In this document: one piece after another, positions 21,758-32,569 of the stretch
Numbering within the stretch: the stretch's first letter is position 1
Layout: each line of letters opens with the position of its first letter
Assembly (NCBI GenBank): GCA_963580455.1
Contig: OY756969.1
Coordinates: forward strand, 15,906,760-15,970,759
DNA: 64,000 nucleotides
Direction of reading: 5' to 3'
Source: Euonymus europaeus
Lineage: Eukaryota > Streptophyta > Magnoliopsida > Celastrales > Celastraceae
Program-made: the position numbers and the translations under genes
Notes under the pieces: model-generated
What the model saw: the letters and a program-made list of their open reading frames with translations, nothing else
What the model was told of the DNA's origin: nothing
Database searches by the model: none

Positions 21758-22596
21758 GGGAAAACAATCATTTTGGCCCTTCCACTTATCAAAAAAAAGG
21801 GTAAGTAAGCCCCTTAAATTTAAAATGGGTTAAACATGCTCTCTTATTTCTCATGGTGAAGCAAAAAAAGTCTTTCAGTCTATATTCCGTCAAAACAAGA
21901 GTTACGTGGCCGTTAACAAATGGGATCGTCTTCTTTTTACCTTATTCTTGCAATTGCATAGAATAGGTTTCAGGTTAACAAATCCAATTAGTCGTTCTTC
22001 TTCTTCTTCTTCGTCTTCTTCTTCGTGCAATTGTGTAAAATAGGTTCAAGGTTAACCGATTTGAGATTTAGGGATTTTAAAGTCAGCTCTAGTTCTGAAA
22101 ATTTGCAAGAAGAAGAAATGGTGGAGTAGATCGATTATAGTTCTGACAGGGATTACAACATTAAAGAAGAAGAGCCAGTCATTTCTGAAGACAAATCTGA
22201 TGAAGAGGATGAGGAGATTTTGAATGCTAGAGAAAATGTTAGAAAATGTAGAAGGGGTGGAGGGATGCTGTTTTGCTATTATTTATGCTATAATCAATGT
22301 CAAAATAGAAGGGTCCATTTGCCCTATACTTAAAACTTTTAGGGGCCTAAATGGACCAAACCTTGAAGTACAAGGATTACTTTAAACCAATAAAAATGAA
22401 ACTTAGAATGTATAAAATAATCTTAAAAAATACATAAGCTTGTTAACGGACAAATAATTTACGTTTTGACGGAATATAGACGAAAGAGCTTCTTTGCTCC
22501 ACCATGAAAAGTACGGGGCCTGTTTAACCCATTTTAAACTTAAGGGGTTTACTTGCCCTTTTTTATAAGTACAAGGGTCAAAATGATTCTTTTCCC
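21758..22596. mobile_element. Non-autonomous Mutator-like element (MULE) with a mudrA fragment
   Basis: An 839-bp element with long terminal inverted repeats: 21758-21917 and 22442-22596, both beginning GGGAAAA(C/G)AATCATTTTG. It is flanked by 9-bp direct repeats TTTTATGAA (21749-21757) and TTCTATCAA (22597-22605), which agree at seven of nine positions; 9-bp duplications and TIRs over 100 bp are typical of MULEs. The interior holds an acidic stretch at about 22150-22250 (KSDEEDEEILNARENVRK) resembling the N-terminal linker of plant MuDR transposases. No transposase catalytic domain remains, so it would need transposase supplied in trans. Confidence 0.8.
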
Positions 22597-22605
22597 TTCT
22601 ATCAA

Positions 22606-23565
22606 TTTTGCCTGGTTGGGAGAGGTGTCAAAAAGGGTTGAGAGGGATTCGCCTGCCATGGGAGACGTGTTGAACCCCTCCGAACTCTTGCTTGGCGTGA
22701 GCACCACTCAACACTCAGTGGTGCTCACGCCAAGCAATAACACTATTTAACATCAACAACATGATATTAATCATCAATTTAGAGAACTTACCTTCTCTCT
22801 CTAGGATTTTCCCAAATCCTTGAAACTTCACCAAAATTGTAACTCTACTTGTAATCAACAACCAAACCTAAATATATAACCACAATCATATATATAATCA
22901 AGTTCCTAAAGAATCTAAACCAACCAATCAAAGGTTTGGACAAATCTAACCAAAACCTAGTTTTAGAAAAATCATGAAAACTTACCTCAAATCACCCAAT
23001 CTTCTTGGAATCCTTCTTGAAACTTGTTATGCTCCACAAATCCACCAAGATTCAAGCCAAATCCTCAAGAAATCTTGCTTTCTCACTAATTTTCTCTCTC
23101 TTCTCGAGTGTTCTTGTTTTCTCCCAAATTGGAATGCTGGAATGGTTCTTAAAACTAGTTTCTCGTGTTGCCATCAGGATGCCTCATGGTCTGGAAACTC
23201 TGCTGCCCCCTTTCTTCATTAAGCGTCCAGACGCCTCCCTGTTTTTCCAGCACTCAAACCCTCCCAAGATACAATCTGTCCACTCTCCTTCTTTGACCGT
23301 CCAGACTGCTCCAAGGGTGTCCGAACGTTTCTTTTTTTTTTCTCCATATTTTTCAATGAACTCACTTCCGGATCGGTCTAAGTTTCAATTTTATAGATTA
23401 TGGGCTCAAAACGAATTTGTGTGCTAAAAGTTATGACCCATTTAGTGAACCTTGTTCAAAAACAGGTTTTTGTGATCTCATGCAATATTGGAGACCTGTA
23501 ACATAACTAAAACTCAAAAATTTTGGGTTAGGATTTCACATTTCAGTAGTTCTGATAATGAACAC
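22606..23565 (-). repeat. Diverged LTR-like DNA, minus orientation
   Basis: No gene. A 60-70 bp block at about 22975-23045 (aaaacttacct...atccttcttgaaac...gctcca) is clearly related to 41065-41130 within the LTR-rich block further right, and a ctctctctctag block at 22793 corresponds to 40885. Ends were not found. A 140-codon frame at 23005-23427 shows no domain and is probably fortuitous. Confidence 0.4.
22688..22737. repeat. Perfect 21-bp hairpin
   Basis: Arms 22688-22708 and 22717-22737 are exact reverse complements around the 8-base loop CAACACTC. It sits within LTR-like DNA. It could be a recombination relic or a structured RNA segment in an LTR transcript. Confidence 0.85.
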
Positions 23566-23935
23566 CAATATGATGACCTTTATTCTTCATCTTCCGATCC
23601 ATAAATAAATATGTTTTCTCGCGACCAAGAATTCTTCTTAGATATTGTTAATCATATAGATGATTCCCGAGTTAAGTTAGCTTACCTAGAAAAATTAAAA
23701 AAAAAAAGTCAACCCCGACATCAAGATCGCACCACGAATCACAACCTACAACTTAAAAGACATTATGTCCAAACATGATAGACAACCTGAAACAACGGCT
23801 CGTACTCTTAAAGATCTTCAATTTGAAATTTGTGAAATTAAAACGGAAATCGAAACTCTCAAGAATAAACAAATTCAGGATTGCTGGAAAATTAATGAAT
23901 TAATTTTGACCATAGATAAGGAAAATGATTAATTA

Positions 23936-24480
23936 CATATGAAACCCCCAGTGAAATAGATGACATAGAAAGAATAAACAAAATCGAGATAGGGAGAATT
24001 TTAGTGGAAAGTAGTTCATACAAAGATGATAAACCATTTCTTAGGCTATTATCTCGTATTACCGGTCAAAAATGGTTTATTAAAATTACAATTGCTACTC
24101 AAAATTCTTTTTCTTTTGATACAATTGCTTTAGTAGATTTTGTTGCTGATTTAAATTGTCTCCGTTCTGACTTGGTTCCTTATCATTTTTGGAAAAAACT
24201 ATAGAATGGATCAAATATGTCATTGGGGAGAATCTAAAAATTCTTTATAAATTATCTGATGTTACGATAAAAAATTCTAATTTTGGTTTTACCACTAGTT
24301 TTCTTGGTATTCAAAATATTACAAAATACCTTATTCAAGGCACCCCATTCTTAGAATTAATTAAACCATTTAAAATTTACAATTGCGGAATAAGAAGATC
24401 TTAGGAAATAGGTTATTTTCCCTTTTATCCAAAAACCTGTTACACAAGATATTAATTTATTGAAACAGAGTATTCATGAT
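23936..24480 (+). pseudogene. Pararetroviral protease region, copy a
   Basis: Homologous at the nucleotide level to 25227-25770. The aspartic-protease active-site triplet has been lost here (a hydrophobic residue follows the aspartate near 24137), and a stop and frameshift split the region near 24200. It joins directly to the RNase H piece at about 24530. Confidence 0.55.
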
Positions 24481-24534
24481 TATTCACTCAATTGTCTTCT
24501 TATCAATAAAGAAAAACAGGTAGAACATCGTTCA

Positions 24535-24860
24535 AAATTGTCGAGATTGACGCCTCTGAAATTGGCTTTGAGGGTGTACTTAAACATATTAAGAATGGTA
24601 AAGAAGAAATAATACCATTTCCTTCTAAAAAATGGAATCCTACCCAACAGAATTACTCAACCATCAAAAATTTCTTGTTCGTGTTGATTGTAAGTTTGCA
24701 AAAGAAGTTCTTCAAAAAAGATGTCCAAAATATTGCCTCAAAATAAATTTTTGCCCGATGGCAAGCTATTCTTAGTGTTTTTGATTTTTATATTGAGCAT
24801 ATTGCAGGTAAAGATAACAATGTACCTAGTTTTCTAACAAGAGAATTTTCGCAAGACAAA
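24535..24860 (+). pseudogene. Pararetroviral RNase H fragment
   Basis: The frame begins with a D-A-S type RNase H start near 24551 and ends with a segment typical of the caulimovirid RNase H C-terminus (aromatic residues followed by IEHIAGKDN near 24795-24822). Several frameshifts and stops are present. The RT domain expected upstream is missing. Confidence 0.6.
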
Positions 24861-25226
24861 TAAATGGTCTAGGTCCAAGCATCTGTTTTTCACTAAGTTT
24901 GTTATCATACTAATGACCAATTATGATTTTGAAATCTCTCGGATATATTTTACATAGGTTCTTCACACCGATATTTGATTATCATTTTAGATTAAACCAA
25001 AATTAAAAATCTCTCTCGAGCTTTAAAAAACAAAATAAATGTCGTAATATCCTATTGCGAAGGTTATGAAGATGAATGGAGTAATCCATTATTAAATGTA
25101 GAACTTTTTAAAATGGAAACTTTAAGAGTATTTCATCAATATGCTTTACCTTACGATTTAAGAAAAGATATTCTTGATACAGTTCTTTATTCTCAGATTC
25201 GAGATTAAGTTTTATATGATCTAATT

Positions 25227-25815
25227 ACGTCTGAAACCCATAGTGAAGTAGATGACATAGAAAGTATAAATAAAATCAAGACAGGGGGAATTTTAGTGGA
25301 AAGTTCCTACAAAGATGATAAATCATTTCTTGGGTATTATCTCTTATTACCGGTCAAAAACGATTTATTAAAATTACAGTTGCTATTCAAAATTTATTTT
25401 CTTTTAATACAATTGCTTTAGTAGATTCTGGTACTGATTTAATTTGTCTCTGTTCTGACTTGGGTACTTGTCGTTTTTGAGAAAAAATGATAGAAGTGAT
25501 AAAATCTGCCAACGGAGAGAATCTCAAAATTCTTTATAATATTGGTGTTACCACTAGTTTTCTTTGTATTCAAAATATTATAAAATACGTTATTCTAGGC
25601 ACCCCATATTCTTAGAATTAATTAAACCATTTAAAATTAACAATGACGGAATACATACTAAGATCTTAGGAAATATGTTATTTTTCCCTTTTATCCAAAA
25701 CCCTGTTACACAATATATTAATTGTTTGAAACAAAGTTTTATTCATGATTATTCACTCAATTGTCTTATTCTCAATAAAGAAAAACAGGTAGAGCTTCTT
25801 TTCTCTAAATACTTC
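25227..25815 (+). pseudogene. Pararetroviral protease region, copy b
   Basis: A second, differently decayed version of copy a about 1.3 kb downstream. This one retains an Asp-Ser-Gly triplet near 25424 but has lost about 30 bp later (near 25545) and has its own stops. The two copies could reflect tandem viral integration or a later duplication. Confidence 0.55.
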
Positions 25816-26693
25816 TAATATTATTGCAGACCCAATGATAGGTCGCGAAGATCGGGGACGAGGTAAGGGATCCACATCTACAACAAGATCCCAAACTCAA
25901 AAATTATCCAAGGAATCTTATGCTTTACAAGAAAATGCAATTCTACCAAAAAAAACTCGGGGAGATATAGCCTATGAAGAAGATCAAAAAATTGCAGCTG
26001 AAAAGCATGGAACTGGACAAATTAATAATGGTAAATAGGTAGTATCTTTCAATCCCTGTAAAACTGGTTTTTTTCAATCCCTAAAACCCTAAATAATGAA
26101 CAAAAACATTCATGGTTTTTTTTATTTCAAATTTAATCAAACATAGAATTTTACATACTAGTTTAATGAATGGTGGTGGTATTTTGGACCTGTTCCACAA
26201 ATCCCCCCACCCCTTTTCAATGAAGGATATGATGTATTTAGCTCGTGATTTCAGCCAAAAAACATGTCCTTTCCACCAATGTTGTATTTCTTCTCCACGT
26301 TTGCAATTTCTTGGATATCTAATTAGGCATATGGTTTTCATATTGATCCCAATACACTATCATAGTTGATTCGAAAATTCCGATGCAAATGGTGGGACAA
26401 ATTTAAAGTCGAAAAAGCCTACCCACAAAATGTCCTATCTTCGCTTTCCTCCAAACCATCTCAATCTAAAACTCTTCAAAAAACTCACCAAAATTTCCTT
26501 GGCCTGAAATCATTTATTAGTTCCAAGTTTGTTTCTGCAACATCGGAAGAGGAATTAGCTCAACTCTCACAAAAAATACTTTCCGAGTTGAAAGATCATA
26601 CGAGTCAATATTTGGTGAAATCATATACCACAAATTTTGATAAAAAATCTAGAAGGAGTTTTAATTCCGATGATCTTTTGGATGAAGAAACCT

Positions 26694-26929
26694 AATCAAG
26701 CCCAGTCATGACTTGGCAATTCCACCTCAAATGGTAGGTGGTAAAGAAAATATTAAATTCGTTAATAGTTGGAGACTTTACTGAAAAGTGCAAAAATCCT
26801 TCAAGATTCCTAATCAAGCCTAGGTTTACACGGCTTGGCTATTCCAGCTCAAACGATAAGGGGTAAAGAATTGTCAAATCCATTTACAGCTGAAGGTTTT
26901 GCTAAAAAACCAAACATACCTTTGTGGTA
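26694..26929 (+). repeat. Two diverged tandem copies of a 118-bp unit
   Basis: Units at 26694-26811 and 26812-26929 both start AATCAAGCC and share the words cttggc, attcca, tcaaa and ggtaaagaa at equal spacing. The array lies at the end of the pararetrovirus block, next to a LINE poly(A). Confidence 0.65.
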
Positions 26930-26935
26930 TAAATT

Positions 26936-28060
26936 TTTTTTATCAAAGATGTGAGTATATTAAACTGAGAAAAAAAAGTCACAAAATTGACAAAGTCAAA
27001 GGAGAACAACAAAGCCAAGGGCTAGAGAAGCCAAGGCAAAAGAAGGGGGGCAAAATACAACCCCAACACAGTAACTAGCTAAAAGCTGCATAATGCAATA
27101 GAAAATTATATGAATAATCAACAACCAATAGCTCAATCCTTAAGCAGCAAGCCATATCAAGAACAAAGTAGGACTCAAAATAAAGATACTCCATCCGGAT
27201 TCTATCTAACAAGGAAAACAACATAGGCAACTTTTTCATCAATAATTCTTGCAATGTATCCAGCTGTAAAGATGATTCCAATAACTGAAGACCTTGGACA
27301 GATAGCACCAGAGTGTTCCACAAGTCAAAGCATGGCAAAGTACATCCCATTTGAAAAGAGGTTAGCAAAACCACACAACTAATGAGCATATACAGCAATT
27401 TCAGAATAGCAACATCAGTACCTCCATCATTTCTAATCAACAACAAATAGCAAGAATGGCTTACCATACCAGCAAACCAAAGACCAGAGCAAAAAAAGTA
27501 ACCCCACCAGCAGGGCCCCAAAGCCAGCAAGGTTACTGGTAAGGTAATTTTTGTTTAAAAGCATCATAGCATGTAAATCTTTTTTATTGCATAGACTAGT
27601 CAGAACTTTTTTCCCATAAATAAACTTTCATAACAAAACCAGGGTAGGGATTCCAACATGTGTCCCAAGAAATTAAAAAACCAGTTAAATCTACTGCATG
27701 AACAGTAGGAGTATAGCACAAAATATTCAAAGCCACCATTTTCCATATCCAGTCACCAAAGATTATGAGGAAGATGATAGACATCCCATTTAAATTGAAG
27801 TTGGCAGACCTAAACCTCACTTGAGACCTGCACTTTTTAAGAGTCAGCATCCAACAACAATCAATGAGAGTTACTAACAGGACCAGCATACAAACGATCT
27901 TAACAGCAACGAGGACTCCACTAGTAGCTCCCCAAGGGCATACTAAGAAGTGTATTCTAGCTAAGTGAAGTAACCCAGCAACACCTCCATTAGTCATCAA
28001 GCTAGGCACCAAAGGGGAGCATAATTTGAAACAGTAGTGATGACGTCAAAAAGGTGTCAC
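26936..28060 (-). mobile_element. LINE 3' end (5'-truncated), minus strand
   Basis: Read on the minus strand it ends with a plant L1-type tail: a T-rich 3' UTR containing CTTTGTCAATTTTGTG, TTTAATATA and a terminal A-run at about 26930-26941. Upstream frames (27075-27530 and 27596-28012) are not recognised as RT and may be 3' UTR or decayed coding sequence. No convincing target duplication was found. It borders the pararetrovirus on one side and a Tat LTR on the other. Confidence 0.5.
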
Positions 28061-28067
28061 TATCGAA

Positions 28068-28733
28068 AAGACGATCAGTTGGTCAGACCTGCAGTCATGC
28101 ACAGATACCAAGGATGAAGATCCTTCCAAGAAGCCGACCAGCCAGGCAAGGCAGTCCTGGTTGACCAGCCTGCTGGTGGTTAGTCAGCTTACCAGCGAGG
28201 CAGCTTACCAGCCAGGCAGTCAGGCAACTTACCAGCCAGGCAATATTTCTAAACATGTAGGTCCTTCCAAGGAACCGACCAGCCAGGCAGTCCTGCAACT
28301 GAGCACAATGAACAAAGATGAGCTAAAGGCCGCACCAGAGGTAGTCCTCTGGCGTTGGCGCTCCGACGCTCAAGTCAGCTCGTATTCCAAAATCAGGCAA
28401 GCTCCTTGGAAGCTCTCTCTTAGCCAAAGTTCAAATTGTGATTAGTAAGATAATACCTGACTTTGAGAGCTACTTTGAGAGCTTTATATAGGATTTAGAG
28501 CCATTATTAACCTGGGTCCCCTAATTATTGTTGGGGGTTGCACTTAAATGCTTTTCACCTTGGTAGGTCCAGGTGTTTCACTATACCGAGGAAATAACCT
28601 TGGTAGGATATTCTTGCCCAACTGCTTGGCTTCTCTTCTTACCGAGATGACTTCTTGGTGAGGCAGGTTGGCTCTGCTGAGACTCAAATGACACGTGTCC
28701 ACATATAATTGGTAGGGGTATTTTTGTAATATC
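28068..28733 (-). repeat. 3' LTR of the Tat element
   Basis: On the minus strand the LTR begins TGATATTACAAAAATACC (28733) just after a polypurine tract (rc of gttgccccccaactcc, 28736-28751). It contains TATATAAAG (plus coordinates 28482-28490) and ends near 28068. It carries short tandem repeats of cttaccagccaggcag at 28189-28250. The exact lower end is uncertain because no second same-orientation LTR or target duplication is available. Confidence 0.6.
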
Positions 28734-28906
28734 AGTTGCCCCCCAACTCCATTATCGAGGCGCCGTTCTACGCAGATCGATGAGAGGAGTAATTATGCCA
28801 TGCCATTAATGGGGAGATGACAGCCCAGACATTTTGATCAACGGTCCATATTTGCACGGCTTATTGGCCATATTTTTCTGGCCGTTGATCTGAGGATGGT
28901 CTACTG
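28575..28906. other. Spacer between inverted LTR arms
   Basis: 332 bp of unique DNA between the inverted arms 28068-28574 and 28907-29410. It includes the minus-strand LTR start and its polypurine tract (28733-28751). A small inverted repeat around 28833-28891 (gatcaacggtccatatt and tggccgttgatc) is present. Confidence 0.6.
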
Positions 28907-29410
28907 ACCTGGACCTACCAAGGTGAAAAGTATTTAAGTGCAACCCCCAACAATAATTAAGGGACCCTGGTTAATAATGGCTCTAAATCCTATATAAAGC
29001 TCTCAAAGTCAGGTATTATCTTCCTAATCACAATTTGAACTTTGGCTAAGAGAGAGTTCTAGTCCAAGGAGCTTGCCTAATTTTGGAATACGAGCTGACT
29101 TGAGCGTCAGAGCGCCAACGCCAGAGGACTACCTCTGGTGCGGCCTTTAGCTCATCTTTGTTCATTGTGCTCAGTTGCAGGACTGCCTGGCTGGTCGGTT
29201 CTTTGGAAGGGCCTACATGTTTAGAAATCTTGCCTGGCTGGTAAGCTGCCTGACTGCCTAGCTGGTAAGCTGCCTGGCTGCCTAGCTGGTAAGCTGACAG
29301 ACCACTAGGCTGGTCAACCAGGACTGCCTTGCCTGGCTGGTCGGCTTCTTGGAAGGATCTTCACCCTTGGTATCTGTGCATGACTGCAGGTCTGACCAAC
29401 TGATCGTCTT
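28907..29410 (+). promoter_or_regulatory. Inverted LTR arm with TATA box upstream of the antisense ORF
   Basis: This 504-bp stretch is the reverse complement of 28068-28574. It carries the LTR promoter in plus orientation (TATATAAAG at 28991-28998) followed by the LTR transcribed leader, and it lies directly upstream of the plus-strand coiled-coil ORF. It may therefore promote that ORF. The TATA and orientation are seen directly; promoter activity is inference. Confidence 0.55.
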
Positions 29411-30502
29411 CTTGGTAACAAAAGAGGAAGAAAACAAACAAGGGCAAGGAGAGTGTGGGCCCCACGGGGAGACCAGGGCTTCTGAAATAGCCCTTACTGG
29501 AGCCACTACCTCGGTCACTACCGTGACTCGGAGCGCCCCGTCTCCTCGGCTGGGTACTCCTCAACTTGGGGTTCCTCAAATCCCTCGCCAGGTAAATGAT
29601 CCTCCTTTGGGACCAATTATCGAGGAGGAATTTGCTCGGCATGCTCCCCAATGGAATGTCAGTGAGACTGACAGGGTGGTCAATCCAAAAGTGGCTATCG
29701 AAATGCTGAAGCATTTGCCTACCCCTGCAGACTATGACAGGGTGTCTAGTCTGACTGACATGAAACGTCTAACACAGATAAACTCCTTCTTCATGCAGGT
29801 ATGAGTTTTTGCTCTTGAGCTCGGTATCTTTACTTCTTTGGTTAAAATATTTTTACTTACTCATTTTTCCTTTCTTTCCAAACTTATGTGCACCTTTCTG
29901 CCATTCCCTCCAGCATTGCTCGGTTTGCTTACGAGGAGACAGTTTAGTTGGAGAGAGCTGATGCTGCTGAGGAGAGGGCTACCAAGGCTAAGAACGAGCT
30001 CAATTCGTTGAAGGCCGAGATGGAAGAGATGCAGCAGTCTCACTCTGCTCAGATGGAGAAGGCTTCTCGGAAACGAAGAGAGCTAAAGGAGAGGACCGTC
30101 TCCATAAAGCACAAACTAAAGAATGCTGAGGAGACGTATCAGCGACTCCTTGGTGATGTCAAGCAGTAAACTATCCAGAAGTTCAAGGACCCAGAGGAGT
30201 TCAAGGCTGCCTTGAGGGAGGAAGGCTTTTATGGCTTCCGTGGAGGGGTCAAGGAGTCCAGGAAGCTGCTCGTCAAGGCTGGCCTAGACTCTTCCATCTT
30301 GACTCCTCTGTGCCCTTCTCTCATGGGGAGGGATCAGCTTGAGGAGTCTAAGGAGGAGATCCTTGAGGCCTTTAGGAAGGCTGAGCAGAGAAGGAAGAGG
30401 GGGCTTGCCGAGATGGATTTTTCTGAGGAGGAAGCATCTGATGAGGAGGTGGAGGTAGTGGAAGAGGAGATCTTGGAGGCTGACCTGGATGGAAAAAACT
30501 AA
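29411..30502 (+). pseudogene. Antisense accessory ORF of the Tat element (coiled-coil protein)
   Basis: Plus-strand coding DNA opposite to pol. The first part is open to a possible splice donor (CAG/GTATGAG at 29796-29804); its open frame already starts at 29349 inside the LTR arm. The second runs from a possible acceptor at 29913 to the stop at 30502. The latter encodes a charged coiled coil (ERATKAKNELNSLKAEMEEM), a small conserved-looking block (EEGFYGFRGGVKESRK) and an acidic tail (SEEEASDEEVEVVEEE). In-frame stops at 29945 (TAG) and 30167 (TAA) and a phase mismatch across the putative intron indicate decay. Grande-type Tat elements are known to carry an accessory gene in this place and orientation. 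Function is unknown. Confidence 0.55.
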
Positions 30503-31175
30503 GCTCCTTTTCCCCATTGCTGATACAACCGAGGAGGCTCCTTCAGCTTTGCCAGCAAATGTGCCTTTTGCCGAGGAGTCTGGCTCTGGCATCCCTCCTA
30601 CAAATGTTTAAATTATTTTTTATATGGGCTTTGTCCTTTTTGTTTTTCTCCTTGCTTGTAATGAACTCTTTTTTTTATCATTAATGAAATATGCCTTTTT
30701 GTTACTCGGCAATTCAGACTCATTCATGTATATTCACCTGGTCGGTAGACCGACCATCCAGTTTATGTTTTAAGACTTTCATGAGTCTTAAAAAGAAATT
30801 AAATAGCTTTCTTCAACTGAGTTACCATCCTGGTCGGTAGTTCGACTGGGGTTCTGGGACCCATTATATTGAGGACTCAAGTATTCATAGTTGCCTAGAT
30901 ACCATCCTGGTCAGTAGGCCGACCAGGCTTATAGTATCTTCATTTCCTCTTTTTGGGAAAATTTGCTTAAGTCTTGACATCTTGTGATGCTGGTCGGTAA
31001 GGGATTTATACTTAGCCAATTTTTTGGCCAAGTTTGCATGCTGTCCGTGTCAAGTCTTCTCATGCATGTAGATGCTTTATTTTGGGAAAGAGACTTTAGC
31101 TTTTATTCATTCACGCATGTTCGAAGCTGAAAAACAAATGCGTTAAATAGAAACATCATTTATTATAATAAAGCG
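30503..31175. other. 3' non-coding region between Tat pol and the antisense ORF, with palindromic repeats
   Basis: No gene. Four copies of an imperfect palindrome related to CTGGTCGGTAGNCCGACCAG occur at 30737-30756, 30829-30850, 30906-30928 and (half) 30990-31000, spaced about 75-95 bp. The region would be the 3' UTR for both converging transcripts. Confidence 0.6.
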
Positions 31176-32134
31176 CTACACATAGTATCTTCGAAGATTG
31201 TCCACATTCCAGGGTCTCATATCCCCGGGCCTCGTTGGGTCTTCGATCTTGTATGTGCCATCCTTCAAAATCTTCACTACTAGGTAGGGCCCTTCCCAGG
31301 TTTCAACCAACTTACCTGGGTGTTTTCTTGTAGCAGCTACCTTTCTTAATACAAGGTCTCCTACAGAGAACTTTCTCTTTCTCACTCGTCTATTGTAGTA
31401 TTAGGCTATTCTCTGTTTGTACGTAGCAATCTGGATCCTGGCATTTTCCCTTGTCTCTTCTAGGAGATCAAAGTTATTGAGCAGTAGCTCATCATTCATT
31501 GATTCTTCAAAATTGGCGATCCTCAATGAAGGGAACCCAATCTCGACCGGGATAACTGCCTCGGTTCAAATGAGAGGGAGAATGGAGTTTCACCTGTCGA
31601 TGTCCGGGGTGTAGTACGGTATGACCACAGCACACTAGGTAACTCTTCAACCCATCTCCCTTTTGCTCTATCCAGCCTTGTTTCCAAACCCTCCAGGATG
31701 GTCCGGTTTATAACCTCTGCCTGACCATTAGCCTGAGGATATGCCACAGAAGTAATCCTTAGGTCGATGCTAAGGTCTTCACAGAACTTGTGCATTTTTT
31801 TACTAACAAACTGTCTTCCATTGTCTAACACTAGGGCCTGTGGCAAGCCATACCTAAAGACAATAGTTCTCCATATAAAGTCCATCACTTTCAGTTCTGA
31901 GATTGACGCCAATGGCTCTACTTCTATCCATTTAGTGAAGTAATCAACAGCCACAATAAGGTTTCTCCTCTGTCCGGCTATTTGGACGAATGGTCCAAGG
32001 AGATCCATGCCCCATTGTGCAAATGGGCAGGGGTTTTGCATGGGAATAATGTCAGAGGAAGGTACTCGTGGCACGTTCGAGTGTCTTTGACACTTATCAC
32101 ACTTTTGCACGAATTTCTTGGCATCCTTCATCAT
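31176..32134 (-). pseudogene. int: Tat integrase
   Basis: The part at 32134-31523 holds the end of the zinc domain (CDKCQRHS), then the core with WGMDLLGPF (first Asp), VLDNGRQF (second Asp, with N where D/S is usual after it) and NGQAEVINRT (Glu). It ends with the Tat-typical SYRTTPRTSTGETPF. After a frameshift near 31530, the C-terminal GPY-type segment follows (WEGPYLVVKILKDGTY, 31385-31176), ending at TAA 31178-31176. There is no chromodomain, as expected for Tat. Confidence 0.85.
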
Positions 32135-32569
32135 ACTAGGCCAATAGTACCCGTAGCACCTTATGACTTAAGGTCCTGGCACCTATGTGGCTTCCACATA
32201 TCCCTTCATGCACCTAACGAAGTGCGTAGTCCGCCTCCCTGGGTGCTAGGCACTTCAAATAAGGGAGAGTGAATGATCTCCGGTACAACTCTCCATGAAT
32301 CAGGGTATATAGAGCTGCCCTTTTTCAGAGGCTTTTGGCATGGTTGCGATCTTCAGGTAGACTTCCATCCTCTAAGAATTTTCTGATTGGATTTATCCAA
32401 CTTGGCTCATGGTCATCATCAACATTTTCCATCAGTGTTTGCACTTCCATGCTATTTTATGGTAGTTTCTCCACTTGGACTGAAGTGGGTACCTCTACTG
32501 AGGAGGCAGATGCCAATCGGGCTAACACGTCAGCTCTTGAGTTTTCCCCTCTGGGTATCTGCCTAACCT

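Larger units (their letters stand above)
23570..26930 (+). mobile_element. Endogenous pararetrovirus (caulimovirid-like), fragmented
   Basis: A cluster of short plus-strand reading frames resembles parts of an integrated plant pararetrovirus. In order there are a Lys/Glu-rich coiled-coil-like stretch (23760-23935), a protease-region piece (23936-24480), the C-terminal half of an RNase H domain (24535-24860), an unassigned piece (24985-25215), a second protease-region piece (25227-25815), a basic Arg/Gly-rich piece (25835-26038) and further unassigned pieces to 26695. Every piece is interrupted by stops or frameshifts, no LTRs flank it, and the gene order is scrambled. It cannot encode a virus. 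The genus is not determined. Confidence 0.65.

Noticed and set aside
23005..23427. 140-codon plus-strand frame as a gene
   Set aside because: No domain and it overlaps LTR-like DNA related to 41065-41130.
27075..28012. Hydrophobic minus-strand frames as membrane protein genes
   Set aside because: They lie in the body of a LINE 3' fragment, have no recognised motifs, and T-rich antisense DNA naturally yields Leu/Phe/Cys-rich frames.
28907..30502. A separate plus-strand LTR element with gag-like ORF
   Set aside because: No primer site follows the arm and the ORF has no capsid or zinc-knuckle motif; the Tat antisense accessory ORF is the better explanation, although head-to-head elements remain possible.
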